From: Kyrpidia spormannii | Lineage (GTDB): Bacteria; Bacillota; Bacilli; Kyrpidiales; Kyrpidiaceae | Assembly: GCF_002804065.1 (NCBI RefSeq) | Contig: NZ_CP024955.1 | Span: 1,364,001 to 1,428,000, forward strand | Length of the DNA stretch: 64,000 bases | Direction: 5' to 3' | Shown: piece by piece, positions 17,440 through 25,987 of the stretch | Layout of the letters: each line of letters begins with the position of its first letter | How positions within the stretch are numbered: position 1 is the stretch's first letter | Program-made: the position numbers and the translations under genes | Notes under the pieces: generated by a model | The model's database searches: none | The model's input: the letters and a program-made list of their open reading frames with translations, nothing else | Told to the model about the DNA's origin: nothing

Positions 17440-17637
17440 CGCGCTTGTACCTAACGGCAAGGGGGCAGTGCGGAGGATGGTATAAAGCCTTTCGGCCACG
17501 GCCTCCGTGGCTCCGGTAAAGGCCGCAGGTGTGACAGCGTGAAGCGAAACGGGGGACCTGATGGATCGAGACCCCCTGAGGGTGGTGATTCGACGGGTGC
17601 AGCTTAACTCGGGAAACAGCGGACAGGGGGAATGCGG
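17440..17637 (+). promoter_or_regulatory. Structured 5' leader of the SLH surface protein
   Basis: Roughly 200 untranslated bases contain strong nested hairpins: GCCTTT...AAAGGC enclosing GCCACGG/CCGTGGC (about 17478-17516), then GGGGG...CCCCC (about 17553-17578). Further on come short segments (GGGGGACC, AGCTTAACTCG) reminiscent of, but not matching well, the ydaO cyclic-di-AMP riboswitch. No terminator-type T run is present. It could be a regulatory RNA; its class is not assigned. Confidence 0.35.
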
Positions 17638-20454
17638 ATGAAAGGGTGGACAGCGAGGATTCACCGGATGGCCGTAATCGGTTTGATCGGGCTGATGGTG
17701 AGTGCCGCGGGGTGGCAGCCGGGGACGGTGCGGGCCGGCAACGGGCCGGCGGGTATGGACGGAGACGGAAGCCAAACAAATCCGTACGTGGTCACGAACA
17801 GGGATCAATTGGATGCCCTGCGGAACATGACCACGACTCCCGGAACATTTTTTGTGCTGGGGCAGGATATTGATCTCGGCGGCAACGAATGGGAGCCGAT
17901 TCCTTCGTTTGGCGGGCATTTAGACGGACAAGGGCACACGATCACGGGTTTGACGATCACGTCCACTACGGCGGCCACCGTCGGCCTGATCGGGACCCTG
18001 GACAGCGGAGGGGAGATCAGAAACCTCACCCTGGACAATGTACAGATCACAACCGGTGACGGGCAGTTTTATGTGGGAGCCTTGGTGGGGAAAAATCGCG
18101 GCACCGTACGGAACGGCCGGGTGGCGGGGACCTTGACTGTGAATGCAGGAAATGGCTCTATCGGTGGTCTGGCCGGCTTGAACGGCGATCGCAGAACCGA
18201 TGACGTCGGATCCATTGTGGACAGCTCGGCTTTGGTCAGCATTACGGCCACCGCGACCAACGCCACCATCTGCGGACTTGTGGGAACAAACACGGAGGGT
18301 TCTACGATTCAAGACAGCCACGCCGAACGGCCGGTGACGGTTAACGGTGCAGGAAACTTGATCGGCGGGCTGGTGGGGAACAATGTCGGCTCCGTGTCCG
18401 GCAGTTATGCGACGGGGAACGTTCATCTTGAGGACGTGGTGAACAATGATGGTCTATCTTCGTATGTAGGCGGCTTGGTCGGAGAGAATCAGGGTTCTGT
18501 TCAAGACAGTTACGCAACGGGAAATGTGTCCGGAAAGGGCGGTTCCCGAGCGAATTACGGCGGGTTGGTCGGGTACAACCTTAACGGCGCGATTGTCCGC
18601 AGTCATGGCGCAGGAGGGGTGGGCGTCGCCGATGTGCCAAATGCCTTGGTCGGAGGGCTTGTCGGGTTCAATGACACAGGAGAAATGGCTCCGAATCCGG
18701 CGATCATCGAGTACAGCTACTCAAAAGGTCAAGTTGAGGTATCATCCAGTGACAATGCTGGAGTCGGAGGACTGGTGGGGAATAATCGAGGGTCTGTGAA
18801 AATCAGCTATGCGATGGGAAATGTCGTCGTAGGGTCCGGTGATAGGTCCTCCGTGGGCGGTTTGGTGGGAATTCATGACTCTCCCGGCACCATAGAAAAC
18901 AGCTATGCGGAGGGTGCTGTGCAAGGGGGAGGCTCAAATTTTGATGTCGGAGGTCTGATAGGGGATAATTGGGCAGGCATGGTGAACAGTTATGCATTTG
19001 GGAAAGTGACGACGGAGCCAAGTGCAAGTGTCGGGTGCGTAGGAGGGCTGATCGGATACAACGAAGGAGTAGGCACCGCCGACGGTTGCTACTGGGACGT
19101 GGACCCGTCAGGGCAAAAGGATGGATTCGGGACAAACGATAACAATGCCAACCCACCGGTGGTGACCGGAAAATCCACCTCCGAAATGAAGCAACAAAGC
19201 ACCTTTGAAGGGTGGGATTTTACCTATATCTGGGGCATCGATCCGGGCAACAGTCGGCCGTTTCTCTTGGCCCTGTTCTCAGGAGGACTGGCGTTTGAAC
19301 CGCCCCAGTATGAGATGAATGTAGGGGCGAGCCGGGATGCGGTATTGTCCGCGCAGTATTCGGACGGGAATCGTTGGCATGTCACCACTTGGGCGACGGT
19401 CGTGTCTTCGGATCCCGGCGTGGCCGATGTGGCAAAAGTGGAGCCGGTATGGAAAGTGACCGGGAATCAGGCCGGGACGGCAACGTTGACGGCATCATTC
19501 CCGAATTTGGCCGATGTCCCCAATTTGCCCAAGGCGACGGCGACGGTGACGGTCGTTTCGCCGTCTTCCGGAGGAGGCGGCGGAGGGGGCGGCGGAGGTT
19601 CCGGTCCTGTTCTGCTTCGCCTGGTGGCAGTGCCCGAGTCCCTGGACCTGAACGTCGGGCAGACCGGGGCCGTCCAAGTGTACGCCGAGTACGCGGGAGG
19701 CTGGAAACAGGACGTGACGGGGCTGGCGACCTATCAGAGTTCCGATTCTGCGGTGGCGGAGGTGGACGGCCGGGGCCGGGTGACGGGCAAGAGCCCGGGA
19801 ACGGCTGAGATCGGGGTGTCCTATCAGGGACAGACGGTCCGGGTGAAGGTGACCGTAAAGGACGTGACGCCTCCGGGTCCGGATTTCACCGATATCAAGG
19901 GCCACTGGGCGGAGGCCCTGATCCGGGAGGCGGCCCGGGGATGGGTGACCGGATTTCCCGACGGCACCTTTCGGCCCGACCAGCCGGTGACCCGGGGCGA
20001 ATTTGCCGTCATGGCCATGAAAGCCTTCGGGTGGGCGCCCACGGAAGGACCGTCATTGCCGTATCTGGACCGGGACGGGATTCCTGACTGGGCCCGGGAT
20101 GCGGTGGCGGCCGGGACGGTCCTCGGGGTCCTCAAAGGGTACGACGATGGATATTTTCGACCCGATCGGCTGATCAGCCGGGCGGAACTTGGGGTGATCA
20201 TCGCCAAAGCGGCGGGGTTGCCGGTGATGGCCGGCGCCCACACCACCTTTGCCGATGACAGCGCCATTCCCGAGTGGGCTCGGAGGTTTGTGGCGGTGGC
20301 CCAAGAGGCCGGACTGTTGGTCGGGAGGGGTGACAACCAGTTTGAGCCGGAAGGTTTGACCACCCGGGCCGAGACGGTGGCGGTGCTCCTCAAAGCCGCG
20401 GCCGGTCAAAATTCTGGCGGCGGAACGGCGTCTGCGCCATCCGTTGCTGAATAG
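17638..20454 (+). CDS. GLUG/Big_2/SLH-domain surface protein
   Basis: A 938-residue exported protein. Signal peptide about residues 1-34 (MKGWTARIHRMAVIGLIG..., cleavage near VRAG). Residues 45-510 carry at least eight GLUG-type repeats (GGLVGNN-x-GSV-x-SYATGNV). Two Big_2-like Ig domains (about 560-645 and 665-755) flank a Gly10-type linker. Three SLH domains (about 749-935: FTDIKGHWAE, FPDGTFRPDQPVTRGEF, RAELGVIIAKAAG) anchor it to the secondary cell-wall polymer. ATG 17638 is seven bases from CAGGGGG; ATG 17632 is too close. Likely an S-layer-associated or adhesive protein. Confidence 0.92.
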   Translation: MKGWTARIHRMAVIGLIGLMVSAAGWQPGTVRAGNGPAGMDGDGSQTNPYVVTNRDQLDALRNMTTTPGTFFVLGQDIDLGGNEWEPIPSFGGHLDGQGHTITGLTITSTTAATVGLIGTLDSGGEIRNLTLDNVQITTGDGQFYVGALVGKNRGTVRNGRVAGTLTVNAGNGSIGGLAGLNGDRRTDDVGSIVDSSALVSITATATNATICGLVGTNTEGSTIQDSHAERPVTVNGAGNLIGGLVGNNVGSVSGSYATGNVHLEDVVNNDGLSSYVGGLVGENQGSVQDSYATGNVSGKGGSRANYGGLVGYNLNGAIVRSHGAGGVGVADVPNALVGGLVGFNDTGEMAPNPAIIEYSYSKGQVEVSSSDNAGVGGLVGNNRGSVKISYAMGNVVVGSGDRSSVGGLVGIHDSPGTIENSYAEGAVQGGGSNFDVGGLIGDNWAGMVNSYAFGKVTTEPSASVGCVGGLIGYNEGVGTADGCYWDVDPSGQKDGFGTNDNNANPPVVTGKSTSEMKQQSTFEGWDFTYIWGIDPGNSRPFLLALFSGGLAFEPPQYEMNVGASRDAVLSAQYSDGNRWHVTTWATVVSSDPGVADVAKVEPVWKVTGNQAGTATLTASFPNLADVPNLPKATATVTVVSPSSGGGGGGGGGGSGPVLLRLVAVPESLDLNVGQTGAVQVYAEYAGGWKQDVTGLATYQSSDSAVAEVDGRGRVTGKSPGTAEIGVSYQGQTVRVKVTVKDVTPPGPDFTDIKGHWAEALIREAARGWVTGFPDGTFRPDQPVTRGEFAVMAMKAFGWAPTEGPSLPYLDRDGIPDWARDAVAAGTVLGVLKGYDDGYFRPDRLISRAELGVIIAKAAGLPVMAGAHTTFADDSAIPEWARRFVAVAQEAGLLVGRGDNQFEPEGLTTRAETVAVLLKAAAGQNSGGGTASAPSVAE

Positions 20455-20469
20455 CATCCCAATTCTATA

Positions 20470-20515
20470 AGCTGGGGTTCGGGCGACAGAGGTGTCACCC
20501 GGCCCCGGCTTTTTG
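20470..20515 (+). terminator. Intrinsic terminator of the SLH protein gene
   Basis: AGCTGGGG (20470-20477) pairs with CCCCGGCT (20503-20510) around an inner CGGG..CCCG hairpin, followed by TTTTTG. Confidence 0.8.
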
Positions 20516-20542
20516 TTTTCGACGGGATTCGACTTTCTATGG

Positions 20543-20594
20543 TTGACCGACGGTTGGGGATTCCGTATAATAAATGGGTAAGTATCCTACCCAT
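20543..20594 (+). promoter_or_regulatory. hxlR-type gene promoter with inverted-repeat operator
   Basis: TTGACC (20543-20548), a 17-nt spacer and TATAAT (20566-20571) are near-consensus sigma-A elements. Immediately downstream, over the expected transcription start, is the inverted repeat ATGGGTA-N7-TACCCAT (20574-20594). This is a likely autoregulatory operator. Confidence 0.8.
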
Positions 20595-20648
20595 CGGTAA
20601 GCCCGAGGCCACCCCGGGGATGGGCAGGGGTTGAGGGGATGAGGGAAT

Positions 20649-20951
20649 ATGGGCGATGCAGCGTGCCCAATTGAGCGCACTCTTCAGGTCATCGGCAAGA
20701 AATGGATGGTCTTGATTATTCGGGAGTTGTTTCGGGGGAAGCGCCGGTTTGCGGAGATCGGGCGAAACTTGCAGATCACGGACAAGGTGTTGTCCGAGCG
20801 GCTGAAAGAGCTGGAAGAACATGGAATTGTCGAGCGAACGGTTTATCCGGACGCTTCTCCACCCCGGGTGGAGTACACCCTGACGGAGAAGGGGCGGTCA
20901 TTGAATATTGTCCTTGAGTCGATGATGGAATGGGGCTCTAAGTACGCATAA
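20649..20951 (+). CDS. HxlR-family transcriptional regulator
   Basis: A 100-residue winged-helix protein of the HxlR/HypR/YodB type: CPIERTLQVIGKKWMVLIIRELFRGKRRFAEI, then the recognition region KVLSERLKELEEHGIVER and wing YTLTEKGRSL. Cys6 is at the N-terminal position that senses disulfide or electrophile stress in HypR and YodB, so redox sensing is possible but not shown. It has its own promoter and an inverted repeat at its start. No HxlR-controlled target gene is obvious next door. Confidence 0.88.
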   Translation: MGDAACPIERTLQVIGKKWMVLIIRELFRGKRRFAEIGRNLQITDKVLSERLKELEEHGIVERTVYPDASPPRVEYTLTEKGRSLNIVLESMMEWGSKYA

Positions 20952-21008
20952 GTCCGTCGGGCCGGCCGATACTAGGGGCAAAATGCCCCGAGGAAAGGTG
21001 GACGACGG

Positions 21009-21245
21009 ATGCCCAGGCGAGAGGAAAAACGCACAGAATCGGGCGATCAAAAGCGGCGGGAAGGTGCAGTGACAGCGGGAGGAGAAGAGGAATACCACGC
21101 CTACCCCGGGAAACCCATGCCCTGGACCACGGGGTTTTTGACCGGTTTGTTTGGCCCCTACGGTGGAGGCTTCGGCTTTTGGGCGCTGCTCGGGGTGTTG
21201 GCGGCGGTGGCGGTATGGGTGGTCGTCGCGCTGTTCAGTCGCTAG
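21009..21245 (+). CDS. Small C-terminal-anchored membrane protein
   Basis: A 78-residue protein has a charged N-terminal half (PRREEKRTESGDQKRREG), a Gly/Pro-rich middle and one C-terminal membrane helix (FWALLGVLAAVAVWVVVALF). AAAGGTGG precedes ATG 21009. A short perfect hairpin (GGGGCA/TGCCCC, 20974-20988) lies upstream, without a T run. Unrecognised family. Confidence 0.6.
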   Translation: MPRREEKRTESGDQKRREGAVTAGGEEEYHAYPGKPMPWTTGFLTGLFGPYGGGFGFWALLGVLAAVAVWVVVALFSR

Positions 21246-21284
21246 AACCGGCCGCTTTGGTCTGCCCCGAACGGGTGGATACCA

Positions 21285-22034
21285 GTGAAGAAGGACAAAG
21301 AGCACATTATCTTTGATCTGGATGATACCTTGGTGCACTGTAATGTGCACTTTCTTCGTGTCCGCAGGAATTTTGTAGAGCAAATGCTGAGTTGGTTCGG
21401 GCGGGGCGGGGTGACGGGCCGGGAGATTTGGGCGACACAGTCCCGGATCGATCTGGAGCAGGTGGAGAAGGGCGGCTTGCAGAAAGATCATTTTCCCCAG
21501 TCCTTGGTGGAAACCTACCGCATATTTTGTAAGCGGTTCGGGCGCAAAGCGGAGCCCGAGGAGGAACGGTCTTTGCTCGCCCTGGGTTACCGGGTCTACG
21601 AGTCGCCGGTCATTCTCTACCCCTATGCCCGGGAAAGCCTCGAGGAGTTGCGGGATCGGGGACATGTCCTATATCTTTATACCGGCGGGGATCCCGAGGT
21701 TCAGCTCCGGAAACTGGAACAGTCCGGGCTGAGCCGATTTTTCGATCCGGAGAGGCGGTTTGTCACTCCCTTTAAAGACCGCGTCCGATTGGGCGAGCTG
21801 CTCCATCAGTTTGACCTTCCCGCCGGAGGCGCGTGGATGGTGGGGAACTCTTTGCGAAGCGATATTCTGCCGGCCCTGGAGCTGGGTTTGACGGCGATTC
21901 ACGTGCCGGAAGAGCAACCCTGGGAGTTCGACCACGCGGTGATCCCGGAGTCGTACTATTCGCGGTTGCATCACGTATCCGGGTTGCGGGAGGTCCCCGC
22001 CGTCATCATTGGAGAGAGAGGTGTGGCCGGATGA
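21285..22034 (+). CDS. HAD-superfamily hydrolase
   Basis: This 249-residue protein has the four HAD motifs: IIFDLDDTL (nucleophile Asp11, acid Asp13), LYTGG (motif II), Lys in TPFKDR (motif III), and MVGNSLRSDILPALELG (motif IV). An alpha-helical cap (about residues 20-100) suits a small phosphorylated substrate, whose identity cannot be told. GTG start at 21285 after GGGTGGAT. It overlaps the bipA start by four bases (ATGA), so the two are coupled. Confidence 0.85.
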   Translation: MKKDKEHIIFDLDDTLVHCNVHFLRVRRNFVEQMLSWFGRGGVTGREIWATQSRIDLEQVEKGGLQKDHFPQSLVETYRIFCKRFGRKAEPEEERSLLALGYRVYESPVILYPYARESLEELRDRGHVLYLYTGGDPEVQLRKLEQSGLSRFFDPERRFVTPFKDRVRLGELLHQFDLPAGGAWMVGNSLRSDILPALELGLTAIHVPEEQPWEFDHAVIPESYYSRLHHVSGLREVPAVIIGERGVAG

Positions 22035-23863
22035 CCGAACAGAGGCATCTGCGCAATGTGGCCATCGTGGCCCACGTGGATCACGGCAAGACGACCCTGG
22101 TGGACCAGATGCTGCGGCAATCCGGCTCGTTTCGCGAAGGGGCCCGGGTAGAAGAACGGGTCATGGATCAGGGAGAATTGGAGCGGGAGCGGGGCATCAC
22201 CATTCTCGCCAAAAACACCTCCATTCGCTACGGGGAGTACGTGATCAACATCGTCGACACCCCGGGACACGCGGATTTTAGCGGCGAGGTGGAGCGGATT
22301 ATCCGCATGGTGGACGGCGTGCTTTTGGTGGTGGACGCTTTTGAAGGGGTGATGCCCCAGACCAAATTCGTCCTGCGCAAAGCCTTGGCGGCCGGGTTGG
22401 CGCCCATCGTGGTGTTGAACAAGATGGATCGCCCCCAGGCACGGCCCGAGGAGGTCCTGGAGCAGGTGTACGATCTGTTTCTGACCCTTGAGGCCTCGGA
22501 TGAACAATTGGATTTTCCCGTCCTCTACGCCTCGGCCGTGCAAGGAACGGCCACCTTGGACCCGGCGGTTCCGGGCAAGGACCTGGGGCCACTCTTTGAA
22601 GCGATCATCCATCGGATTCCGGCCCCCGGGGGAGATCCTTCCGGTCCCCTGCAGTTTCAGGTCACCCGGCTGGATTATGATGAGTACCTGGGGCGCATCG
22701 GCGTGGGCCGGATCTACCGGGGGACGCTGACTTCAGGACAGAGGCTGGCGCTGGTTTCTCCCGGGACGGAACCCCGCTCGGTCCGGGTGCAAAAATTGTA
22801 CGGCTTTGTCGGCCTCTCCCGGGTGGAGTTGGAGAACGCCGGGACCGGTGATCTCGTGGGGGTGGCGGGGATCCCGGATATCACCGTCGGTGAAACCCTG
22901 GCCGACCCCGATCAGCCGGAGCCCCTGCCGGCTATTGAGGTGGAGGAGCCCACGATCGAGATGACGTTTCTCATTAACGACAGCCCCTTCGCCGGCCGGG
23001 AAGGGACCTTTGTGACCTCCCGCCAGCTGCGGGAGCGGCTCTACCGGGAGACCGAGCGGGACGTGAGCTTGCGGGTGGAAGACACGGACAGTCCGGACGC
23101 CTGGCGGGTGGCCGGGAGGGGCGAGCTGCACTTATCGATTCTGATCGAGACGATGCGCCGGGAAGGGTACGAGCTTCAGGTGTCCAGGCCCCGGGTGATC
23201 CTGAAAGAGCGGGATGGCCGGGTCTACGAACCTTACGAGTGGTTGACCGTGGATGTACCCGAGGAGTTTGTGGGCGTGGTCATGGAACAGATCGGCGCGC
23301 GCAAGGGTGAACTCCAAAATATGGAACCGACCGGCCAAGGGACGAGCCGATTGGAATTCATCGTTCCCACCCGGGGGTTGATCGGCTACCGCAGCCGCTT
23401 TCTCACTGAAACCCGGGGGAACGGGGTGATGCACCACCGGTTCTACGATTACCGCCCCCGGGAGGAGGGGCTCCCCGGCCGCAGTCAAGGGGTGTTGATC
23501 GCCGCGGTGGAGGGGACAGCCACCGCCTATGGCATTGAGTCCGTCCAGGACCGGGGCGTCATGTTTATCGAGCCCGGCGTCGAGGTGTACGAGGGCATGA
23601 TCGTCGGCGAGCATTCCCGGGAACAGGATATCACTGTCAACGTGTGCAAGGCGAAACACGTCACCAATATGCGGGCTTCAACAAAAGAAGAAGGCATCCG
23701 GCTGAAGACGCCGCGCAAAATGTCCTTAGAAGCCGCCCTGGAGTATCTGGCCGACGACGAGTACTGCGAAATCACCCCGAAAGCGGTGCGGCTCCGGAAG
23801 CGGATTTTGTCGAAATCCGAGCGGGAGCGGGCAAACCGGGGGAAGGCGGGGGCCCGGACCTAG
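22031..23863 (+). CDS. typA: Ribosome-associated translational GTPase TypA/BipA
   Basis: A 610-residue GTPase related to EF-G and LepA that helps ribosome assembly and growth in stress or cold. G1 AHVDHGKTT near residue 15, G2 region [15 protein letters not shown]3 DTPGHADF, G4 NKMD. EF-G-like domains III and V follow, then the BipA-specific C-terminal domain with [24 protein letters not shown] 22031 overlaps the HAD gene stop; the longer upstream frame is a shadow of that gene. Confidence 0.97.
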   Translation: MTEQRHLRNVAIVAHVDHGKTTLVDQMLRQSGSFREGARVEERVMDQGELERERGITILAKNTSIRYGEYVINIVDTPGHADFSGEVERIIRMVDGVLLVVDAFEGVMPQTKFVLRKALAAGLAPIVVLNKMDRPQARPEEVLEQVYDLFLTLEASDEQLDFPVLYASAVQGTATLDPAVPGKDLGPLFEAIIHRIPAPGGDPSGPLQFQVTRLDYDEYLGRIGVGRIYRGTLTSGQRLALVSPGTEPRSVRVQKLYGFVGLSRVELENAGTGDLVGVAGIPDITVGETLADPDQPEPLPAIEVEEPTIEMTFLINDSPFAGREGTFVTSRQLRERLYRETERDVSLRVEDTDSPDAWRVAGRGELHLSILIETMRREGYELQVSRPRVILKERDGRVYEPYEWLTVDVPEEFVGVVMEQIGARKGELQNMEPTGQGTSRLEFIVPTRGLIGYRSRFLTETRGNGVMHHRFYDYRPREEGLPGRSQGVLIAAVEGTATAYGIESVQDRGVMFIEPGVEVYEGMIVGEHSREQDITVNVCKAKHVTNMRASTKEEGIRLKTPRKMSLEAALEYLADDEYCEITPKAVRLRKRILSKSERERANRGKAGART

Positions 23864-23882
23864 GCTCCCGCCCTTCTTTTTA
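23845..23882 (+). terminator. Intrinsic terminator of typA
   Basis: The GGCGGGGGCC/GGCTCCCGCC stem (23845-23854 with 23863-23872) includes the stop codon and is followed by TTCTTTTT. Confidence 0.78.
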
Positions 23883-23920
23883 TTTCTGCGCATCAAAATT
23901 CGCGCATATTGCCCCACATG

Positions 23921-23929
23921 TGGTATACT
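23921..23929 (+). promoter_or_regulatory. Possible extended -10 promoter
   Basis: TGGTATACT is an extended -10 motif about 70 bases before the next gene; no good -35 is seen. Confidence 0.35.
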
Positions 23930-24000
23930 GTGGAGTAAAGATCGGGTTAAGGCCGCTCCACACCGGATGACGGGGCCTGTTTCCGCCAGGGGGGATTCCG

Positions 24001-24468
24001 GTGGATCAAGAATTCGTCTATCCGTTGACCATGAAAGATGGCAAGGTGTTCGATGCCTTGGGGCAGGATGTCACAGAACAGTACCAGCGGGTCAAGCAAG
24101 CGGAGGCTGCGGAGCGGATGTTGCGTGCCTTGGAGATCCTGCAGCAGAAAAAAGCCGAGGGGACTCCGACCCAGCACCTTCTTTACGTGGACACCGCTTT
24201 TCGATACTGCGCGGTGGTGGAGACTTTTGCGGGGGATGATTTGTCAGAACGACTCAATCTTGCGTACGCCGAGCGCGTTCACGAAGATGACAAAGGTCGG
24301 CTGTTTTTGGACAAAGTGAACCGGGCCCTGTACCCGATCGAAAGCCTGGCGGAACTGTACCGCATGGCCCGATCGGGCATGTTTTCCACGGCGGTGGCGG
24401 AAGCGATTTGGGACAATCGCGAAGCGGCTTTTTATCTAATTCGGGATTTGTGGGATCCGGCCGTATAA
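24001..24468 (+). CDS. Hypothetical helical protein
   Basis: This 155-residue soluble protein is predicted largely helical (VKQAEAAERMLRALEILQQKK; ESLAELYRMARSGMFSTAVAEAIWDNREAAFYLIRDLW). GTG 24001 follows AGGGGGGAT. No signal peptide, membrane segment or known motif, and the family is not recognised. It is flanked by typA's terminator and the erpA promoter region, so it is probably monocistronic. Confidence 0.65.
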   Translation: MDQEFVYPLTMKDGKVFDALGQDVTEQYQRVKQAEAAERMLRALEILQQKKAEGTPTQHLLYVDTAFRYCAVVETFAGDDLSERLNLAYAERVHEDDKGRLFLDKVNRALYPIESLAELYRMARSGMFSTAVAEAIWDNREAAFYLIRDLWDPAV

Positions 24469-24483
24469 TTGTCGCGAAAAGAC

Positions 24484-24513
24484 TTGCTTTTCAAAGGGCA
24501 AAGGGGATACACT
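24484..24513 (+). promoter_or_regulatory. Possible promoter of the IscA/ErpA gene
   Basis: TTGCTT (24484-24489), an 18-nt spacer and TACACT (24508-24513). Confidence 0.35.
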
Positions 24514-24554
24514 GGTCGTGTAGGCAATCGATCTTACCGGGAGGTGTTGAGTGG

Positions 24555-24911
24555 ATGATAACGCTGACCCAGGAAGCGGCCGGGAAGCTCAAGGAGCTCA
24601 TTGCCGACAAAGGGCGCGAGGATCTGGCGGTTCGGGTGTTCATCAAAGCCGGGGGCTGCAGCGGTTTCAGCTACGGCATGGCCCTGGATGAGCCGAAGAA
24701 TGAGGACAATGTCGTGGAGTCCGAAGGTGTCCGGGTGGTGATCGACCCGATGAGCGCTCCGTACCTCACCGGGGCGGAGATCGATTACGTGGATACCCTC
24801 ACCGGGGCGGGGTTTAAGATTCACAACCCCAACGCGGTCTCCACCTGCGGATGCGGTCATTCGTTCCGTACGGCGGACGGGGCCGATGAGCCCGGTTGTT
24901 GCGATCATTGA
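24555..24911 (+). CDS. erpA: A-type iron-sulfur cluster carrier (IscA/ErpA/HesB family)
   Basis: A 118-residue protein with the family fold and the three metal-binding cysteines: Cys35 in GGCSGFSY and Cys98/Cys100 in STCGCGHSF. A-type carriers deliver Fe-S clusters to apo-proteins. An extra Cys pair near the C-terminus (GCCDH) is unusual. ATG 24555 lies eight bases after GGGAGGTG. It ends at a perfect terminator, so it forms its own transcript. The choice between IscA and ErpA names is arbitrary here. Confidence 0.9.
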   Translation: MITLTQEAAGKLKELIADKGREDLAVRVFIKAGGCSGFSYGMALDEPKNEDNVVESEGVRVVIDPMSAPYLTGAEIDYVDTLTGAGFKIHNPNAVSTCGCGHSFRTADGADEPGCCDH

Positions 24912-24941
24912 GCGACCTGAAGGGTTTTCCATGATCCCGTC

Positions 24942-24968
24942 ACCCGCGGCGAGAACCGCGGGTTTTTT
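24942..24968 (+). terminator. Intrinsic terminator of the IscA/ErpA gene
   Basis: Perfect stem ACCCGCGG/CCGCGGGT (24942-24949 with 24956-24963) followed by six T residues. Confidence 0.92.
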
Positions 24969-25014
24969 ATGTCCGCAGGGGGCTACTGATCCTGGGTTTT
25001 CAGCTCAAGGGCCT

Positions 25015-25785
25015 TCAAGGGTATTGTCCACCGTTCGGCCGAAGGGTTTGCCCCGTGATCCAGTCGCTGTCCGGCCGGGAGAGAAACAAAACCGCCCGAG
25101 CCACGTCCTGGGGGGTGCCGAGGCGTCCGATCGGGATCTGATCGGCGATCTGGGCGCGCTCTTCGGGAGAAAAGGGGCCCAGCATGCCCGTATCCACAGG
25201 CCCCGGGGAGACGGCGTTGACCGTTACCCCCGTTCGGGCCACTTCTTTGGCCAGGGCCCGGGTGAAGGCGATGAGCCCGCCCTTGGCAGCGGAGTACGCC
25301 ACTTCCCCCGCCCCTCCCGTTTCCCCCCAGATCGAGGCGATGTTGATGATCCGCCCGTATCCCCGGCGGATCATGGCTGGGAGAGCCGCCCGGCAGGTGG
25401 CGTAGACCGCCTTTAGGTTCAGGGCGAGGAGGTGGTCCCATTCTTCCTCTTCGGTGTCGATGAGGAGCTTGTACGCAGTGTTACCCGCCGCGTTGACCAG
25501 AATGCGGAGAGGGCCCAGGGAGTCGGCGGCCCGGCGGACGAGATCCCGGGCTTCGTCACTACGGGTGAGATCCGCTTCGAGGACGACGGCTTCCACTCCG
25601 GATGCCCGGCAAGCGGAGGCGGTGAGAAGGGCGGCCTCCAGACGACGGTGGTAATGCAGGGCCACATGGGCCCCGGCATCGGCGAGCTCCTTGGCGATGG
25701 CTGCGCCGATGTTCCCGGATGCCCCGGTGATCAATGCCACGTGATCGGCCAGTGGCCGCCCGGTGGATGCTGCCATCGATTTCAC
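25015..25785 (-). CDS. SDR-family oxidoreductase (FabG-like)
   Basis: A 256-residue short-chain dehydrogenase: NAD(P)-binding TGASGNIG near residue 20, NAAGN near 98, and the active-site set Ser (NIASIWG), Tyr and Lys (YSAAKGG). The length and the C-terminal WITGQTLRPNGG fit the 3-oxoacyl-ACP reductase/FabG subgroup, but substrate cannot be read. Starts GTG 25785 or ATG 25776. It is divergent from the HMG-CoA lyase gene across a 200-base spacer with two Spo0A-box-like sites. Confidence 0.88.
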   Translation of the reverse strand: MKSMAASTGRPLADHVALITGASGNIGAAIAKELADAGAHVALHYHRRLEAALLTASACRASGVEAVVLEADLTRSDEARDLVRRAADSLGPLRILVNAAGNTAYKLLIDTEEEEWDHLLALNLKAVYATCRAALPAMIRRGYGRIINIASIWGETGGAGEVAYSAAKGGLIAFTRALAKEVARTGVTVNAVSPGPVDTGMLGPFSPEERAQIADQIPIGRLGTPQDVARAVLFLSRPDSDWITGQTLRPNGGQYP

Positions 25786-25805
25786 CCCGGTTCCTCTGTC
25801 ATTGT

Positions 25806-25926
25806 TTCGACAATAAGCGTATACCCGAAGGCGTAAAAGGGCAAGCCCTGGGGGGCGACAGAACAGACGCTGCGGAACCTGAACGAGCGATCGGTCAGCG
25901 ACAGGATTTTGCCCCGATGTGTCGAA
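25806..25926. promoter_or_regulatory. Two Spo0A-box-like sites between divergent genes
   Basis: TTCGACAA (25806-25813) is a perfect Spo0A box in reverse orientation (TTGTCGAA). GTGTCGAA (25919-25926) matches at seven of eight positions. They lie between the SDR gene and the HMG-CoA lyase/carboxylase pair. Short boxes can occur by chance. Confidence 0.4.
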
Positions 25927-25987
25927 AATGGTAAATGGGTAGGAGCGCCTTTATGGAGCGAACATGGAGAGGTGAGGTGACGAGAGA

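Noticed and set aside
20974-20988. Perfect hairpin GGGGCA/TGCCCC
   Set aside because: No T run follows, so it is not a terminator; too short to assign another role.
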